Shown here: positions 7,838 to 17,045 of the stretch, piece by piece
Position numbering within the stretch: the first letter of the stretch is position 1
Layout: the number at the start of each line of letters is the position of its first letter
Source: Ravibacter sp964562455
GTDB lineage: Bacteria > Bacteroidota > Bacteroidia > Cytophagales > Spirosomataceae
DNA length: 28,608 nucleotides
NCBI GenBank assembly: GCA_964562455.1
Contig: CAZLTN010000070.1
Span: forward strand, 1-28,608
Direction: 5' to 3'
Program-made: the position numbers and the translations under genes
The notes under the pieces: generated by a model
Databases searched by the model: none
What the model saw: only the letters and a program-made list of their open reading frames with translations
Told to the model about the DNA's origin: nothing

Positions 7838-8626
7838 CTATTCCGGTTTAACTGCCGTGACTACTATATAGGGAGAAAAAGCCCTGGTGTTGAACGGGAA
7901 TATCTTAAAAAAGACTTTGATCGGGAACCATGTAAGCTTCATGAAAGCCCTGACCCAAAAGGGTTGGGTTTCCAGGTTTTCGAGCCACAGCATAAAATAT
8001 CCCGAATACCGGGCTTCTACATTTTTAAGCCCTATGCTCCGGCATACAGTCTGCAGGTATGCCGGATCCATACAGCCAATATTGTGTTTTTCGTAGTTGG
8101 CAGGATCGAAGGTCTTCTGAAACCATCCGTTAAGTCCCCGGAAATTGGGGAGCGAAATAAAAAGCGTTCCGCCCGGCTTTAAAAACTGCGAATGTCTTCT
8201 GATAATATCTTCGGTATCATAAAAATGCTCAATCAGTCCGTTTGACATTACCAGGTCGTACGTCGTATCCGGATGCAACTTAAAAATATCGGCTTCTATG
8301 ACGCCGGTAGTTCCTTCGGGAACCTGATTGGCTTTCTCAAGCTCCTGCAGGATCGGCCGGTGAACGACGAAGTCGAGGAGGGTTGCCGCTACGCCGGGCC
8401 GATGTGCCCATACCGAATAATAGCCCGGGAATCCGCCTATTTCCAGGAGTGTACGTATGCCCCGGCTGCCGATAAGCGAATCCAGCTCCGAAAGGAACGG
8501 GTAGCCCGGAGGGATCTTAAATACAAGCTCCTTCTTGCTTTCCCAATATTTCAGCCAGAATTCTCTATCGGTAAGTGCAGAGACGGACGGCCGTCCGTCT
8601 GTACCTGTTAGTTCGTTGCTGTTCAT
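7838..8626 (-). CDS. Class I SAM-dependent methyltransferase
   Basis: The 262-aa protein has the class I Rossmann methyltransferase order. Motif I reads TLLEIGGFPGYYSVW, with an unusual GGFPG in place of GxGxG. An acidic residue follows motif II (TLLDFVVH), then EADIFKL, the motif IV region YDLVMSNGLIEHFYDTE and the post-motif GGTLFISLPN. The IEHF segment is of the type seen in Methyltransf_11/23 enzymes. The target is unknown. Its place convergent with two glycosyltransferases suggests sugar or lipid methylation. The ATG at 8626 is preferred; an open frame continues to 8683 but through repeat-like DNA. Residues 8-14 (TDGRPSV) are encoded by the perfect palindrome at 8581-8600, which suggests that the N-terminus was altered by a repeat insertion. 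The conserved domain begins near residue 18. Confidence 0.8.
   Translation of the reverse strand: MNSNELTGTDGRPSVSALTDREFWLKYWESKKELVFKIPPGYPFLSELDSLIGSRGIRTLLEIGGFPGYYSVWAHRPGVAATLLDFVVHRPILQELEKANQVPEGTTGVIEADIFKLHPDTTYDLVMSNGLIEHFYDTEDIIRRHSQFLKPGGTLFISLPNFRGLNGWFQKTFDPANYEKHNIGCMDPAYLQTVCRSIGLKNVEARYSGYFMLWLENLETQPFWVRAFMKLTWFPIKVFFKIFPFNTRAFSPYIVVTAVKPE
8581..8600. repeat. Perfect 20-bp palindrome
   Basis: AGACGGACGGCCGTCCGTCT equals its own reverse complement over all 20 bases. It lies inside the first codons of the methyltransferase gene. The core CGGCCGTC recurs at 8661-8668, and both spots read as Asp-Gly-Arg in the minus-strand frame. Together with the downstream hairpin this looks like a short REP-like or other dispersed palindromic element. 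Confidence 0.7.
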
Positions 8627-8678
8627 AGGTATTCTTTTCGGAGACGTAGGTAGAGACCGGCGGCCGTCGATCGCGACC

Positions 8679-8697
8679 ACCACGCCCCAGACGTGGT
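8679..8697. repeat. Hairpin ahead of the methyltransferase gene
   Basis: ACCACG (8679-8684) pairs with CGTGGT (8692-8697) around a 7-nt loop, followed on the plus strand by TTTTATT. In that direction it resembles a short intrinsic terminator, but no plus-strand gene ends just before it. It more likely belongs to the GC-rich repeat element that covers about 8581-8697, inserted in an otherwise AT-rich spacer. Confidence 0.5.
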
Positions 8698-8861
8698 TTT
8701 ATTCTGCATTTTCTTTTTTCTCTAAAACTTTTGCCTAAATTTCAATCTTTAACAGTTATCTTGAACGCAACAAACCAATATTTGCCAACGTAATACTGGT
8801 TGTGAGCAGTTTTAAGAATGACCTCTCGGGACTAAACCCATAAACAGGCTCTTGCAAAGGA

Positions 8862-11800
8862 ATGAATAAAAATATTACTTTTTTGTCAGGAACTCTGGTC
8901 CTGATCTTTTTTTGTTCTTTGGAGTTGATGGCTCAGCTCAGGCCTGTAAGGGGTAAGGTCACCCTGGCCGGGGACGGGAACCCTATTCCGGGGGTGTCAA
9001 TTTTGCTGAAAGGCTCCGGTACGGGTACCGTCACCGACCTCGAAGGTAATTATACCCTGGAGGTTCCGCCGGGTGCAAACGTGCTTGTATATTCTTTTGT
9101 AGGCCTTGAAACCCAGGAGATCAATGTGGGGCAGGGCCGGTCTACCGTCAACGTGATCATGGAGGAAAGCAAAATGGAGCTTTCCCAGGTAGTGGTCACC
9201 GGCTATCACGAACTTCAGCGCAGGGATATAATCGGCTCCATATCTTCGATCAGGAGCGATAAATTTAAAGATCTGCCCGTTACCGGCTTTGACCAGGCCT
9301 TGCAGGGGCAGGCCGCCGGGGTGCAGGTTACCCAGTCGTCGGGTACGCCTGGGGGAGGGATAGCCATCAGGATACGGGGAAATACCTCTATTTCCGCTTC
9401 AAACAGGCCCCTTTTTATCGTGGATGGGACACCGGTTTTTGACGGGAGTATCACCGGAAGGGACTTCGGGGGGCAGAACGACAATTCTCTGGCGGTGGTT
9501 AACCCGAACGACATTGCCAATATAGAGGTTTTGAAAGATGCTTCTGCCAAAGCCATCTATGGTTCGCGCGGGGCAAACGGCGTAGTGATTATTACCACCA
9601 AGCGGGGAAAAAACAATAAAACCACCATTACGGCCGACGTGCAGAGGGGGATCATAGAGCTGGTCGGGCGGCCCAAACTGATGAATGCTTCGCAACTGGT
9701 AGAACTGCAGAGGGAGGCAGTATTGGCCGCCGGTAAGAATCCCGATGAAATGGGACTGATCCAGGGAGTTACCGACCTGGTCGATACCGACTGGATTTCG
9801 GAAGTGTTACGGCGTGGTATTCTGCAACAATACCAGCTCTCTGCTTCCGGAGGAACTGAAAAGACGAGATTTTATTTTAGCGGTAACGTCAGGGATGAAG
9901 AGGGGGTTCAGCTCAACAGCCGCTTCACAAGATATACCGGGGCGCTCAACCTGGATCATACGGTTAACCACCGCCTGAAGTTTGGCGCTAATATCAATGT
10001 ATCGCTGACAGAGAACGACCGCGTGAAAGGAGATAATTTCCTGGACGGGGTTTATTCGGGTGCAATAAAGAGCCTGCCGTATTACAGTCCTTACGACGAA
10101 TCCGGCCGCCTGTATGTCCCCAATGATCCTAACTACGCCGAGTTTCCGAATTTTAACCCGGTTGCCCAGGCGCTTCTGCCGCGTTTTAAGACTTACGGGC
10201 TGAAGATCCTGGCGGGTGCCAACATGGACCTCTCTCTTGCCAAAGACCTGAACCTGAGGTCGAAAGTGAGCATGGACTACAACAATGCGGAAGAAGACCA
10301 GTATGAGCCCGCCACCACGGCGATAGGAGGCTACCTGCCGGCGGTCGGCGGGAAGGGATATGGTGTGTACAGCTCATTTACGCTCTATACGCTTACCAAT
10401 TCCAATGTGCTTACCTATTACAAAAACGTTGACGAAAGGCACAGGTTCAATGTACTTCTGGGAAATGAAATCATCCATACGCAGTCGAGAGAATCTTCTG
10501 TTGTCGGCAGGATGTTTCCCAGTTCCCAGTTTACCTATCTCAATTCGGCGGGGATAATCGATCAGGGTGGTTCCTCCTATGCCCAGTCGGGGCTGGTTTC
10601 GTTTTTCGGAGAACTGAAATACGATTTTAAAGATAAATATCTCATAGGCGGTACCATCCGGACCGACGGATCGTCCCGGTTCGGGAAAAACCGGAGGTTT
10701 GGGTACTTTCCCTCTCTTTCGGCCGGCTGGCGGATATCGGAAGAGGCTTTCCTGGACGGCGCCCGGTTTGTCGACGATCTTAAGCTGAGAGCCAGTTACG
10801 GATTTACCGGCAACGAGCGGATAGGAAGCTTTCAGTACCTGGGAACCTGGGCTGCCGCTGTATATAACGGCAATACGGGTGTCGGGCCGAATCGCCTTCC
10901 CAACAGCAATCTCCAATGGGAAAGGACAAATGAAGCGAACGTCGGGATAGATGCCGCTTTGTTTGACAGCCGCTTCCGGGTTACTGCCGACGTTTACAGG
11001 AATTTTACCGATAAGCTGCTTTATGCGGAACCTATCCCTTTAACTACCGGATACGGAAGCATCCAGGGGAACATCGGTAGCGTAAGTAACAAAGGAATAG
11101 AACTTTCAATTTCCAGCGACAATTTTACCGGTGATCTGAAATGGTCCACGGATTTCAATATTACGCGGAATATCAATAAAGTTGAGACGCTTGCAAACAG
11201 CGACACCTTATTCAGGGGATATACAGGCTCGGGAGTAGGAGGAACCAACGCTGTATTGGAGGGACAGCCTCTGGGGACGTTCTGGGGGTTGAATTTCCTG
11301 GGAGTAGACCCCGCTACGGGAGATGCACTTTATGAAGATACCGACGGCGATGGCAGGATTTCAACGAAGGACGGCCAGGTGATAGGTAACGCTCAGCCGA
11401 AGTTTTACGGTGGCCTGACCAACCGTTTTTCCTACAAAGGGTTTGATCTGAGTGTCTTCTTTCATTTTATGTACGGGAATAAGGTACTCAATTTTACGAA
11501 TACGACGCTCGTGAATACCGGTGAGGACATAGAGAATAACCAGAGCGTTATTGCACTCAGGCGCTGGAAAAAAGAAGGAGATATCACAGATGTGCCGCGC
11601 TACGAAATGGGGAATACCTATAACAATTATCACAGCAGCCGTTTCCTGGAAGACGGTTCTTTCCTGAGGCTGAAAAATGTAGCGCTCGGTTATAACCTGC
11701 CTGCGCATTGGCTGGGTAAAATCAGACTCCAGAGCGCCCGCGTATTTGTTTCGGGAACTAATTTATGGACTCTGACGCGGTATTCGGGGGTAGATCCGGA

Positions 11801-11900
11801 GGTTTCCACTCTGGATGGAAGCACAACTGCGCAGGGGATTGACTTTTTTACCCTGCCGCAGGTAAAAACTATTCAGGGAGGATTTACTTTGACGTTCTGA
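8862..11900 (+). CDS. SusC/RagA-family TonB-dependent outer-membrane transporter
   Basis: This is the outer-membrane barrel of a SusCD pair, which imports bound oligosaccharides or peptides with energy from TonB. The 1012-aa protein has a signal peptide cut after residue 24 (ELMA|Q) and a carboxypeptidase-like beta-sandwich (about 27-105). A Ton-box-like stretch with QVVVTGY follows near 109, then the plug domain (about 115-240). The plug ends in the SusC signature IEVLKDASAKAIYGSRGANG and VVIITTKRG. The barrel runs to the C-terminal aromatic residue (GGFTLTF). Length and order are typical. The ATG at 8862 is preceded by AAAGGA. A possible TTG / TATTTG promoter pair lies at 8761 and 8779, but it is weak. 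It leads a five-gene operon: susD follows after 19 bp, then two lipoproteins and a secreted protease. No anti-sigma or sigma gene lies beside it. Confidence 0.96.
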   Translation: MNKNITFLSGTLVLIFFCSLELMAQLRPVRGKVTLAGDGNPIPGVSILLKGSGTGTVTDLEGNYTLEVPPGANVLVYSFVGLETQEINVGQGRSTVNVIMEESKMELSQVVVTGYHELQRRDIIGSISSIRSDKFKDLPVTGFDQALQGQAAGVQVTQSSGTPGGGIAIRIRGNTSISASNRPLFIVDGTPVFDGSITGRDFGGQNDNSLAVVNPNDIANIEVLKDASAKAIYGSRGANGVVIITTKRGKNNKTTITADVQRGIIELVGRPKLMNASQLVELQREAVLAAGKNPDEMGLIQGVTDLVDTDWISEVLRRGILQQYQLSASGGTEKTRFYFSGNVRDEEGVQLNSRFTRYTGALNLDHTVNHRLKFGANINVSLTENDRVKGDNFLDGVYSGAIKSLPYYSPYDESGRLYVPNDPNYAEFPNFNPVAQALLPRFKTYGLKILAGANMDLSLAKDLNLRSKVSMDYNNAEEDQYEPATTAIGGYLPAVGGKGYGVYSSFTLYTLTNSNVLTYYKNVDERHRFNVLLGNEIIHTQSRESSVVGRMFPSSQFTYLNSAGIIDQGGSSYAQSGLVSFFGELKYDFKDKYLIGGTIRTDGSSRFGKNRRFGYFPSLSAGWRISEEAFLDGARFVDDLKLRASYGFTGNERIGSFQYLGTWAAAVYNGNTGVGPNRLPNSNLQWERTNEANVGIDAALFDSRFRVTADVYRNFTDKLLYAEPIPLTTGYGSIQGNIGSVSNKGIELSISSDNFTGDLKWSTDFNITRNINKVETLANSDTLFRGYTGSGVGGTNAVLEGQPLGTFWGLNFLGVDPATGDALYEDTDGDGRISTKDGQVIGNAQPKFYGGLTNRFSYKGFDLSVFFHFMYGNKVLNFTNTTLVNTGEDIENNQSVIALRRWKKEGDITDVPRYEMGNTYNNYHSSRFLEDGSFLRLKNVALGYNLPAHWLGKIRLQSARVFVSGTNLWTLTRYSGVDPEVSTLDGSTTAQGIDFFTLPQVKTIQGGFTLTF

Positions 11901-11919
11901 GGCTATATCGGAAAGCATT

Positions 11920-13299
11920 ATGAAAGCGATCATAAAGAAAATTTTGCCGGCGATTTTATTGCTGTCGTTCGGGAGCTGCCGCGAGATACTGGAACCTCCG
12001 CCGGTGGACCTCCTGGTCGACGACCTGGTATTGAGAGGACCGGACGATATGGAGCCCGTAAGGATAGGGCTTTACAACGCTGTGAGGGGCTTCGGTTCCA
12101 CTACGATCTTTGCCGCCGACTTTACTCCTGATTATATTCAGAATAACGGAACGTTTACAGATTTCAACGAGCTGGGGACCAAAAACATAACTCCGGCCAA
12201 TAGCCTGGCCGGAGCGCTTTGGGGAGCGGTCTACAATACCGTTTACATTGCCAATTTTATCGAAGAAAATTTAGGGAAGGTTTCCCGGGTTTCGCAGGCC
12301 GAAAAGGACGACCTCCTCGCGCAAGCCAGGTTTTGCCGCGCATATGCTTATTTCATAGCCGCACATACTTTCGGCGACGTCCCGAAGGTGGTCAATACCG
12401 ATGTGCAGACCAACCGTAGTATAGCAAGGGCTCCTAAAAGCGAGATCCTGGCCTGGGTAAAGGAGGACTATGAAGCTGCCCTGGCCGTACTCCCCGAACG
12501 CTGGGATCCGGATAATGCAACTCTAAATAAGCAGTTTGCTACAAAAAATGCCGTGCGTGCTGCTCTTGCGCGGTATCACCTGTATGAAGGGAACTGGCAG
12601 AGCGCGGAGGAAATGGCAAATGCGGTAATCAGTAACAGGCTCCAATCGCTCGATTCCAGCTATGTTACTGTGATCAGCACCGAGTTTGATTCGGAATCTA
12701 TCTTTGAACTCGCCTATGCCAATTCCTCGAGCGATGATCCCGGTACTTCCACGACCGGCCTGAACAATATACTGGTTGGAAGGAGAGAGGTGATTCCTTC
12801 CAACAGCTATGTCCAGGAGATCGTGAACGTAAATGCCGGTACCCGCAGGGCCACGATCACCTTCAATACAAGCAACCAGCAGGGGAGGGATAACGGATGG
12901 ACGGTCACCAAGTACGGAACACCCGATCAGGGGAATAACAATATATCTGTTTTTCGTCTCGCTGAAATGTACCTGATAAGGGCTGAGGCGAGGGCGCAGT
13001 TGAACAGGATTACGGGAGCGTCAGGTGCGCTGGCAGACGTCAATGTGCTGCGGCGCAGGGCGAAAGCGCCGCTTGCTGCCTTTACTACCCAGGCTGCGGC
13101 CCTGAGCACGATAGAGACCGAGCGACTTTATGAACTTTCTTTTGAAGGGCACAGGTGGTTCGACTTGAAGCGTACAGGGAGAATAAACACGGTTATGACC
13201 ATTTTTTCGTCCAGGTGGAATGAAAAGTACAATCTCTGGCCGATCCCGCAAACGGAAATCCAGACAAACCGGCTGCTGGTACAGAATACTGGCTATTAA
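11920..13299 (+). CDS. SusD/RagB-family surface nutrient-binding lipoprotein
   Basis: SusD proteins sit as a hinged lid on the SusC barrel and capture the substrate at the cell surface. The 459-aa protein has a lipoprotein signal with Cys at residue 20 (FGSC|R). It then has the helical SusD fold with TPR-like pairs: ALWGAVYNTVYIANFIEENL, QARFCRAYAYFIAAHTFGDVP and the C-terminal RLAEMYLIRAEARAQL. It ends in LYELSFEGHRWFDLKRTG and LWPIPQTEIQTN, which are highly diagnostic. It lies 19 bp after susC. The length (459) is slightly short for glycan-binding SusD (about 500-550) and nearer to the shorter members. The ligand is not readable from sequence, but the protease gene in the operon favours peptides. 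Confidence 0.96.
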   Translation: MKAIIKKILPAILLLSFGSCREILEPPPVDLLVDDLVLRGPDDMEPVRIGLYNAVRGFGSTTIFAADFTPDYIQNNGTFTDFNELGTKNITPANSLAGALWGAVYNTVYIANFIEENLGKVSRVSQAEKDDLLAQARFCRAYAYFIAAHTFGDVPKVVNTDVQTNRSIARAPKSEILAWVKEDYEAALAVLPERWDPDNATLNKQFATKNAVRAALARYHLYEGNWQSAEEMANAVISNRLQSLDSSYVTVISTEFDSESIFELAYANSSSDDPGTSTTGLNNILVGRREVIPSNSYVQEIVNVNAGTRRATITFNTSNQQGRDNGWTVTKYGTPDQGNNNISVFRLAEMYLIRAEARAQLNRITGASGALADVNVLRRRAKAPLAAFTTQAAALSTIETERLYELSFEGHRWFDLKRTGRINTVMTIFSSRWNEKYNLWPIPQTEIQTNRLLVQNTGY

Positions 13300-13323
13300 G
13301 AAATCAGCGAATTGCCAAAACTT

Positions 13324-14136
13324 ATGAACAGAAACAGCATACCGGCCGCGATACTGCTCCTGATGATATTCATGGCAACCCTGTCGTGCCATGAGCAGGA
13401 AATCGTGTACGAAGGTCCGGAGTACGTCAGGTTTACGGACACTACCCTGGTGTATAAGGAAAGTTTGGGGAAGGTGATTCCCGTTAAAATCCATCTCGTC
13501 GGCAAACCATCCGAAACGCCGGTCACTGTCTCCTATTCCGTGAGCGGCACGGCAGTAGAGGGACGGGATTATTCCATTGCCGGGCAAAAAGGAGTAGTGA
13601 CAATACCCGCGGGAAGCCTTTTCGGAGAAATCGGTCTCAATCTTATCAATAATGCAAATAATATTCTCCGTTCTTCCGAGCTGCTGTTTACTATTAATTC
13701 GGCTTCACAGGGTGAGAAATTCGTCCAGGTGGGGACGGGCAGGAATTTCTCGATGGGGAATTCGCTACGGGTCACCATTGAGGATGACTGTCTCTTCGGA
13801 GGTTACTATAATGCGAAGAGGGTGGGTTATAACAGGGAGGTAAAAGACATAGCCATTACCAGTACCAATTGCACCGAATACCTCCTTGCCAACTGGAATA
13901 TCGGGGTGATGAGTTTTAATGCCGATAAAGTAACGCTGCGGTTTGTCGACAATGGCGATAACTCTATTACCATACCTAACCAGTATAACGTGATATTGGG
14001 TGATACGCTTCTCGGGAACGGAGCATGGGATCCCAGAACCCGGCAGATTATCCTGAATGTAACCATTAAAACGGAGGGGCAGTCGGGAGCCGACACATTA
14101 ATAAACATACCTCAGTTGACCTATGTACCGCGTTAA
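13324..14136 (+). CDS. SusCD-associated lipoprotein with Calx-beta/DUF4843-like domain
   Basis: This is a 270-aa predicted surface or periplasmic lipoprotein. The signal peptide ends in MATLSC, with the lipid-carrying Cys near residue 21. The segment from about 30 to 135 (YVRFTDTTLVYKES, VTVSYSVSGTAVEGRDYSI, GVVTIPAGS) has the strand pattern of Calx-beta or DUF4843 domains that often follow SusD genes. The C-terminal half, with FGGYYNAKRVGYN and several Cys, forms a second beta-rich domain I cannot name. The ATG at 13324 is chosen over a TTG at 13312 because the lipoprotein signal starts there. It lies 24 bp after susD and overlaps the next gene by 14 bp. A role as an extra surface substrate-binding protein is inferred. 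Confidence 0.8.
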   Translation: MNRNSIPAAILLLMIFMATLSCHEQEIVYEGPEYVRFTDTTLVYKESLGKVIPVKIHLVGKPSETPVTVSYSVSGTAVEGRDYSIAGQKGVVTIPAGSLFGEIGLNLINNANNILRSSELLFTINSASQGEKFVQVGTGRNFSMGNSLRVTIEDDCLFGGYYNAKRVGYNREVKDIAITSTNCTEYLLANWNIGVMSFNADKVTLRFVDNGDNSITIPNQYNVILGDTLLGNGAWDPRTRQIILNVTIKTEGQSGADTLINIPQLTYVPR

Positions 14137-14653
14137 ATATTTTTGCAGGAAAGGGATCGCCGGTTTCGTTGCGGCAGCGTTTTTCCTGTCGGGCTGTGTC
14201 GAAAAGTGGGAACCCAAGCCCCTGACGATGACTCAACTGATAGCAGGCAAGGAAAAAAAAACCTGGAAATTCCAATCTATCGAAATTATAGATGAAGGAG
14301 AGGTAGAGGGGCCGATTTCCGCGAGCGAAGTCTATCTCCCCTGTTCGAGGGACAACGAATACATTTTTTATAATAACGCTGAAAAGACCTTCGAATACAC
14401 AAGCGGTACCATTAAATGCAGCCCGTCCGACCCTGATGTCTTTATAGAAGACACCTGGAGCTACACAACGGCCAACGCAACGCTCGAATTTGCCCTGCCG
14501 CTGGCGTTGTTTGGCAATATCTACATACTTCCGTTTACAGTGAAGAAGCTTACAGACACGGAAATGGTGCTGGAGATATATTTTACCAAGTTTTATGTGG
14601 ATGAGATAGATGCGAGCTACCGGATTACGTTGAGATCCGATGCGGGCCAGTAA
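14123..14653 (+). CDS. Small lipoprotein of the SusCD operon (lipocalin-like)
   Basis: This 176-aa protein has a lipoprotein signal peptide with FFLSGC at about residues 20-25. The body reads as an all-beta, single-domain fold: LIAGKEKKTWKFQSIEI near the start, YIFYNNAEKTFEYTSGT in the middle, and FTVKKLTDTEMVLEIYF near the end. That pattern (K-x-W-x-hydrophobic opening, late L-T-xx-x-M-V-L strand) matches Bacteroidota lipocalin-like lipoproteins of the DUF5004 or DUF4923 kind, but I cannot choose between them. Its ATG lies inside the previous gene (14-bp overlap), so translation is coupled. The protease gene follows after 18 bp. Surface-complex assembly or substrate binding is a guess from position only. 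Confidence 0.75.
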   Translation: MYRVKYFCRKGIAGFVAAAFFLSGCVEKWEPKPLTMTQLIAGKEKKTWKFQSIEIIDEGEVEGPISASEVYLPCSRDNEYIFYNNAEKTFEYTSGTIKCSPSDPDVFIEDTWSYTTANATLEFALPLALFGNIYILPFTVKKLTDTEMVLEIYFTKFYVDEIDASYRITLRSDAGQ

Positions 14654-14671
14654 ACAGCAATTTTTACACGG

Positions 14672-17029
14672 ATGAAGCAGTTATTCATTTTTCTAGTTTT
14701 TGTGCTGCTGGCGTCTCCGGCCTTAGCGCAGGTGGAGGAGCAATGTGCAACCATGCCGATGGATAGCGTTTTGCGTCTCAGGCACCCGCAGATGGGTACG
14801 CTCGACGAATTCGAAATGTTTGTACAGCGTAAGGTAAGGGAAAGAAATGAGCTTATACTGAAAGGCGGGAGGGTCGTCGACGAGGTCATTACCATTCCCG
14901 TGGTGGTACACGTGGTGCACAATGGAGAGAACGTCGGGTCGGGCACTAACATCAGCGCCGCCCAGGTAGCTTCTCAGATAGAAACCCTCAACGAAGATTT
15001 CCGGAAAAAGGCCAATACTCCCGGCTTTAATACGCATTCGAGAGGGGCCGATATTGAAATAGAATTTGCGCTTGCAGTGATGAATCCCCAGGGCCAGACC
15101 ATGGCTGAGCCGGGTATCAACAGGGTGGCAGGTGGCAAAGCTACCTGGAGCCGCGACCAGATAGAAAACCTTAAAACATACACCATCTGGGATCCGACTC
15201 TTTATTATAACATCTGGGTCCTGGACATTGAAAGCAGCGGTAGCTCCCAGCTTCTGGGCTATGCGCAGTTCCCGGTGCAATCGGGGTTACAGGGTTTGTC
15301 TGAAGGCGGGGCAGGTACGACCGACGGTGTTGTAGTACATGTGAGGGCGTTCGGGAATTCCCGCAAAGGCAATTTTTCCAATCTTTTCGGAAACAATAAC
15401 CAGGGACGGACGCTTACGCATGAAACCGGTCACTGGTTGGGACTGAGGCATATATGGGGCGATTCCAATTGCGGGAATGATTATTGTGACGATACGCCGG
15501 CGCAGGCATCGGCAAGTTCGGGATGCCCCGCGGGAAGGCAGAGCTGCGGGGGGACAAATATGGTGGAAAACTATATGGACTACTCCAATGATGCCTGTAT
15601 GAACATTTTTACGCTGGACCAGAAGTCGAGAATACGCGCGGTAATGACAAACAGCCCGAGAAGGAGGGAACTACTTTCTTCAAATGTCCTCGGCGATATC
15701 CAGGGCGGATTGCCTATAGCCCGCTTTACGTCAGACAGACCGCAGGTTTTGCTCGATGGCGAGGTCCAGTTCACTGACCGCTCGCTTAACAGGCCGTCGT
15801 CGTGGTCCTGGAAATTTGAAGGCGGGACGCCGGCAACTTCTACCGAAAGAAACCCTGTCGTGACCTATCATAAAGCAGGTACTTATAGTGTCGAGCTCAC
15901 CGTTACCAACAGCAACGGTAGCAATGTATTCCGTACCGCCGGTTTTGTCGAAGTGCTGAATGCCGGCCAGTGTGCTGATGTGTCGAACTTCAAGGGCACA
16001 CAAACCCTGATCAGGGAAACGGGCGGAGGCTATGTGGCAGGTCAGAATGCTTCCAGGATAAAAGCTGTGTCCGAGTTTTTTGAAAACCCGCTCGGATACA
16101 GTAGCGTGAGCAATGCAAGGCTCAAGTTCGGTAAGGTGTTCGTGAAGGACGGCGCTGAATCGGAAGCCGTGGTAAATGTGGTAGTGTGGAATGCGAGAGG
16201 TTTCCAGGGAGGGCCGGGATCGGTTCTGGAATATAAGGCGGTTCCGTTGAGGCAAATCGCGGCAGATGTCGCAGCAAACCGTATTACGAACATAACTTTC
16301 AACCGGGAAGTACCGGTAGGAGGACGGGCTTTCCATATCGGGATAGAACTTACCTATGAAGGTGATACGGTGGCATTGTATACCACACGTGACGGAGAAT
16401 CGCTGAATGGAACCTCCTGGCGGCAGTCCGCCGGCGGAGAATGGGATCTGAACCTGAGAACAAACGGGCGTAATATTGCCCATCATGTAGAGGCGGTTTA
16501 TGGAATGAAGCCGTCCGTCCAGTTGTCAAGCTCTAATATATTCGTCAACCCGGGAGAATCCGTCACCCTGCAGGCCAGTGGTGCGGGTATTTACCGTTGG
16601 GTTGCATCCGACAATGCAAACGGAGCCATCGGCCCGATGGTCGTTGTAAGACCGGGCAGGACACAGACGTACTATGTTACAGGCTCCGGTACCGATGTGT
16701 GTATAGATACGGCATCTGTTACCATTTATGTCAGGGATGTAAAAATAACCGGTAATGAGCCTGTCTATGAGGGGTTTGCAAAAAGCGTGACTGTTCAGCC
16801 TAATCCTGCTTCGGATATTATAACCGTTTCCGTCAACAACGGCCTGCGCGGCACTGGGAGCATCGGTGTGCTTTCTGTCACCGGGACCCGCGTTCGTCTA
16901 ATACCGATAGATAAAACGGCCGATTTTGCGGAATACCCCGTCGATATCAGTAATTTCCCGGCAGGAATCTATCTCCTGGATATCAGTATTGGAGAAAATC
17001 GTTTAGTAAAACGGGTGGTGAAATATTGA
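14672..17029 (+). CDS. Secreted M43 (pappalysin-type) zinc metalloprotease with PKD and T9SS sorting domains
   Basis: This is a predicted secreted or surface-anchored protease. The 785-aa protein has a signal peptide (cut after about residue 19, ALA|Q). The M43 catalytic domain has zinc site HETGHWLGLRH at 250-260 and the Met-turn NYMDYSND around residue 302. Paired cysteines between them (CGNDYCDD, GCPAGRQSCGG) are usual for the family. A PKD domain covers about 346-428, with the WSWKFEGG and VTYHKAGTYSVELTV pattern. A variable beta region follows. The last 80 residues (from VQPNPASD near 707 to the basic end LVKRVVKY) are a type A T9SS sorting signal. It closes the SusCD operon 18 bp after the small lipoprotein. 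Outside digestion of proteins followed by SusCD uptake of peptides is the natural reading, though the substrate is inferred. Confidence 0.93.
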   Translation: MKQLFIFLVFVLLASPALAQVEEQCATMPMDSVLRLRHPQMGTLDEFEMFVQRKVRERNELILKGGRVVDEVITIPVVVHVVHNGENVGSGTNISAAQVASQIETLNEDFRKKANTPGFNTHSRGADIEIEFALAVMNPQGQTMAEPGINRVAGGKATWSRDQIENLKTYTIWDPTLYYNIWVLDIESSGSSQLLGYAQFPVQSGLQGLSEGGAGTTDGVVVHVRAFGNSRKGNFSNLFGNNNQGRTLTHETGHWLGLRHIWGDSNCGNDYCDDTPAQASASSGCPAGRQSCGGTNMVENYMDYSNDACMNIFTLDQKSRIRAVMTNSPRRRELLSSNVLGDIQGGLPIARFTSDRPQVLLDGEVQFTDRSLNRPSSWSWKFEGGTPATSTERNPVVTYHKAGTYSVELTVTNSNGSNVFRTAGFVEVLNAGQCADVSNFKGTQTLIRETGGGYVAGQNASRIKAVSEFFENPLGYSSVSNARLKFGKVFVKDGAESEAVVNVVVWNARGFQGGPGSVLEYKAVPLRQIAADVAANRITNITFNREVPVGGRAFHIGIELTYEGDTVALYTTRDGESLNGTSWRQSAGGEWDLNLRTNGRNIAHHVEAVYGMKPSVQLSSSNIFVNPGESVTLQASGAGIYRWVASDNANGAIGPMVVVRPGRTQTYYVTGSGTDVCIDTASVTIYVRDVKITGNEPVYEGFAKSVTVQPNPASDIITVSVNNGLRGTGSIGVLSVTGTRVRLIPIDKTADFAEYPVDISNFPAGIYLLDISIGENRLVKRVVKY

Positions 17030-17045
17030 CCTCAAAGCCCCTTAT

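Noticed and set aside
7822..7846. Terminator between the convergent GT2 and methyltransferase genes
   Set aside because: Only a 5-bp stem with a 15-nt loop, which overlaps the methyltransferase coding end and has no real T run.
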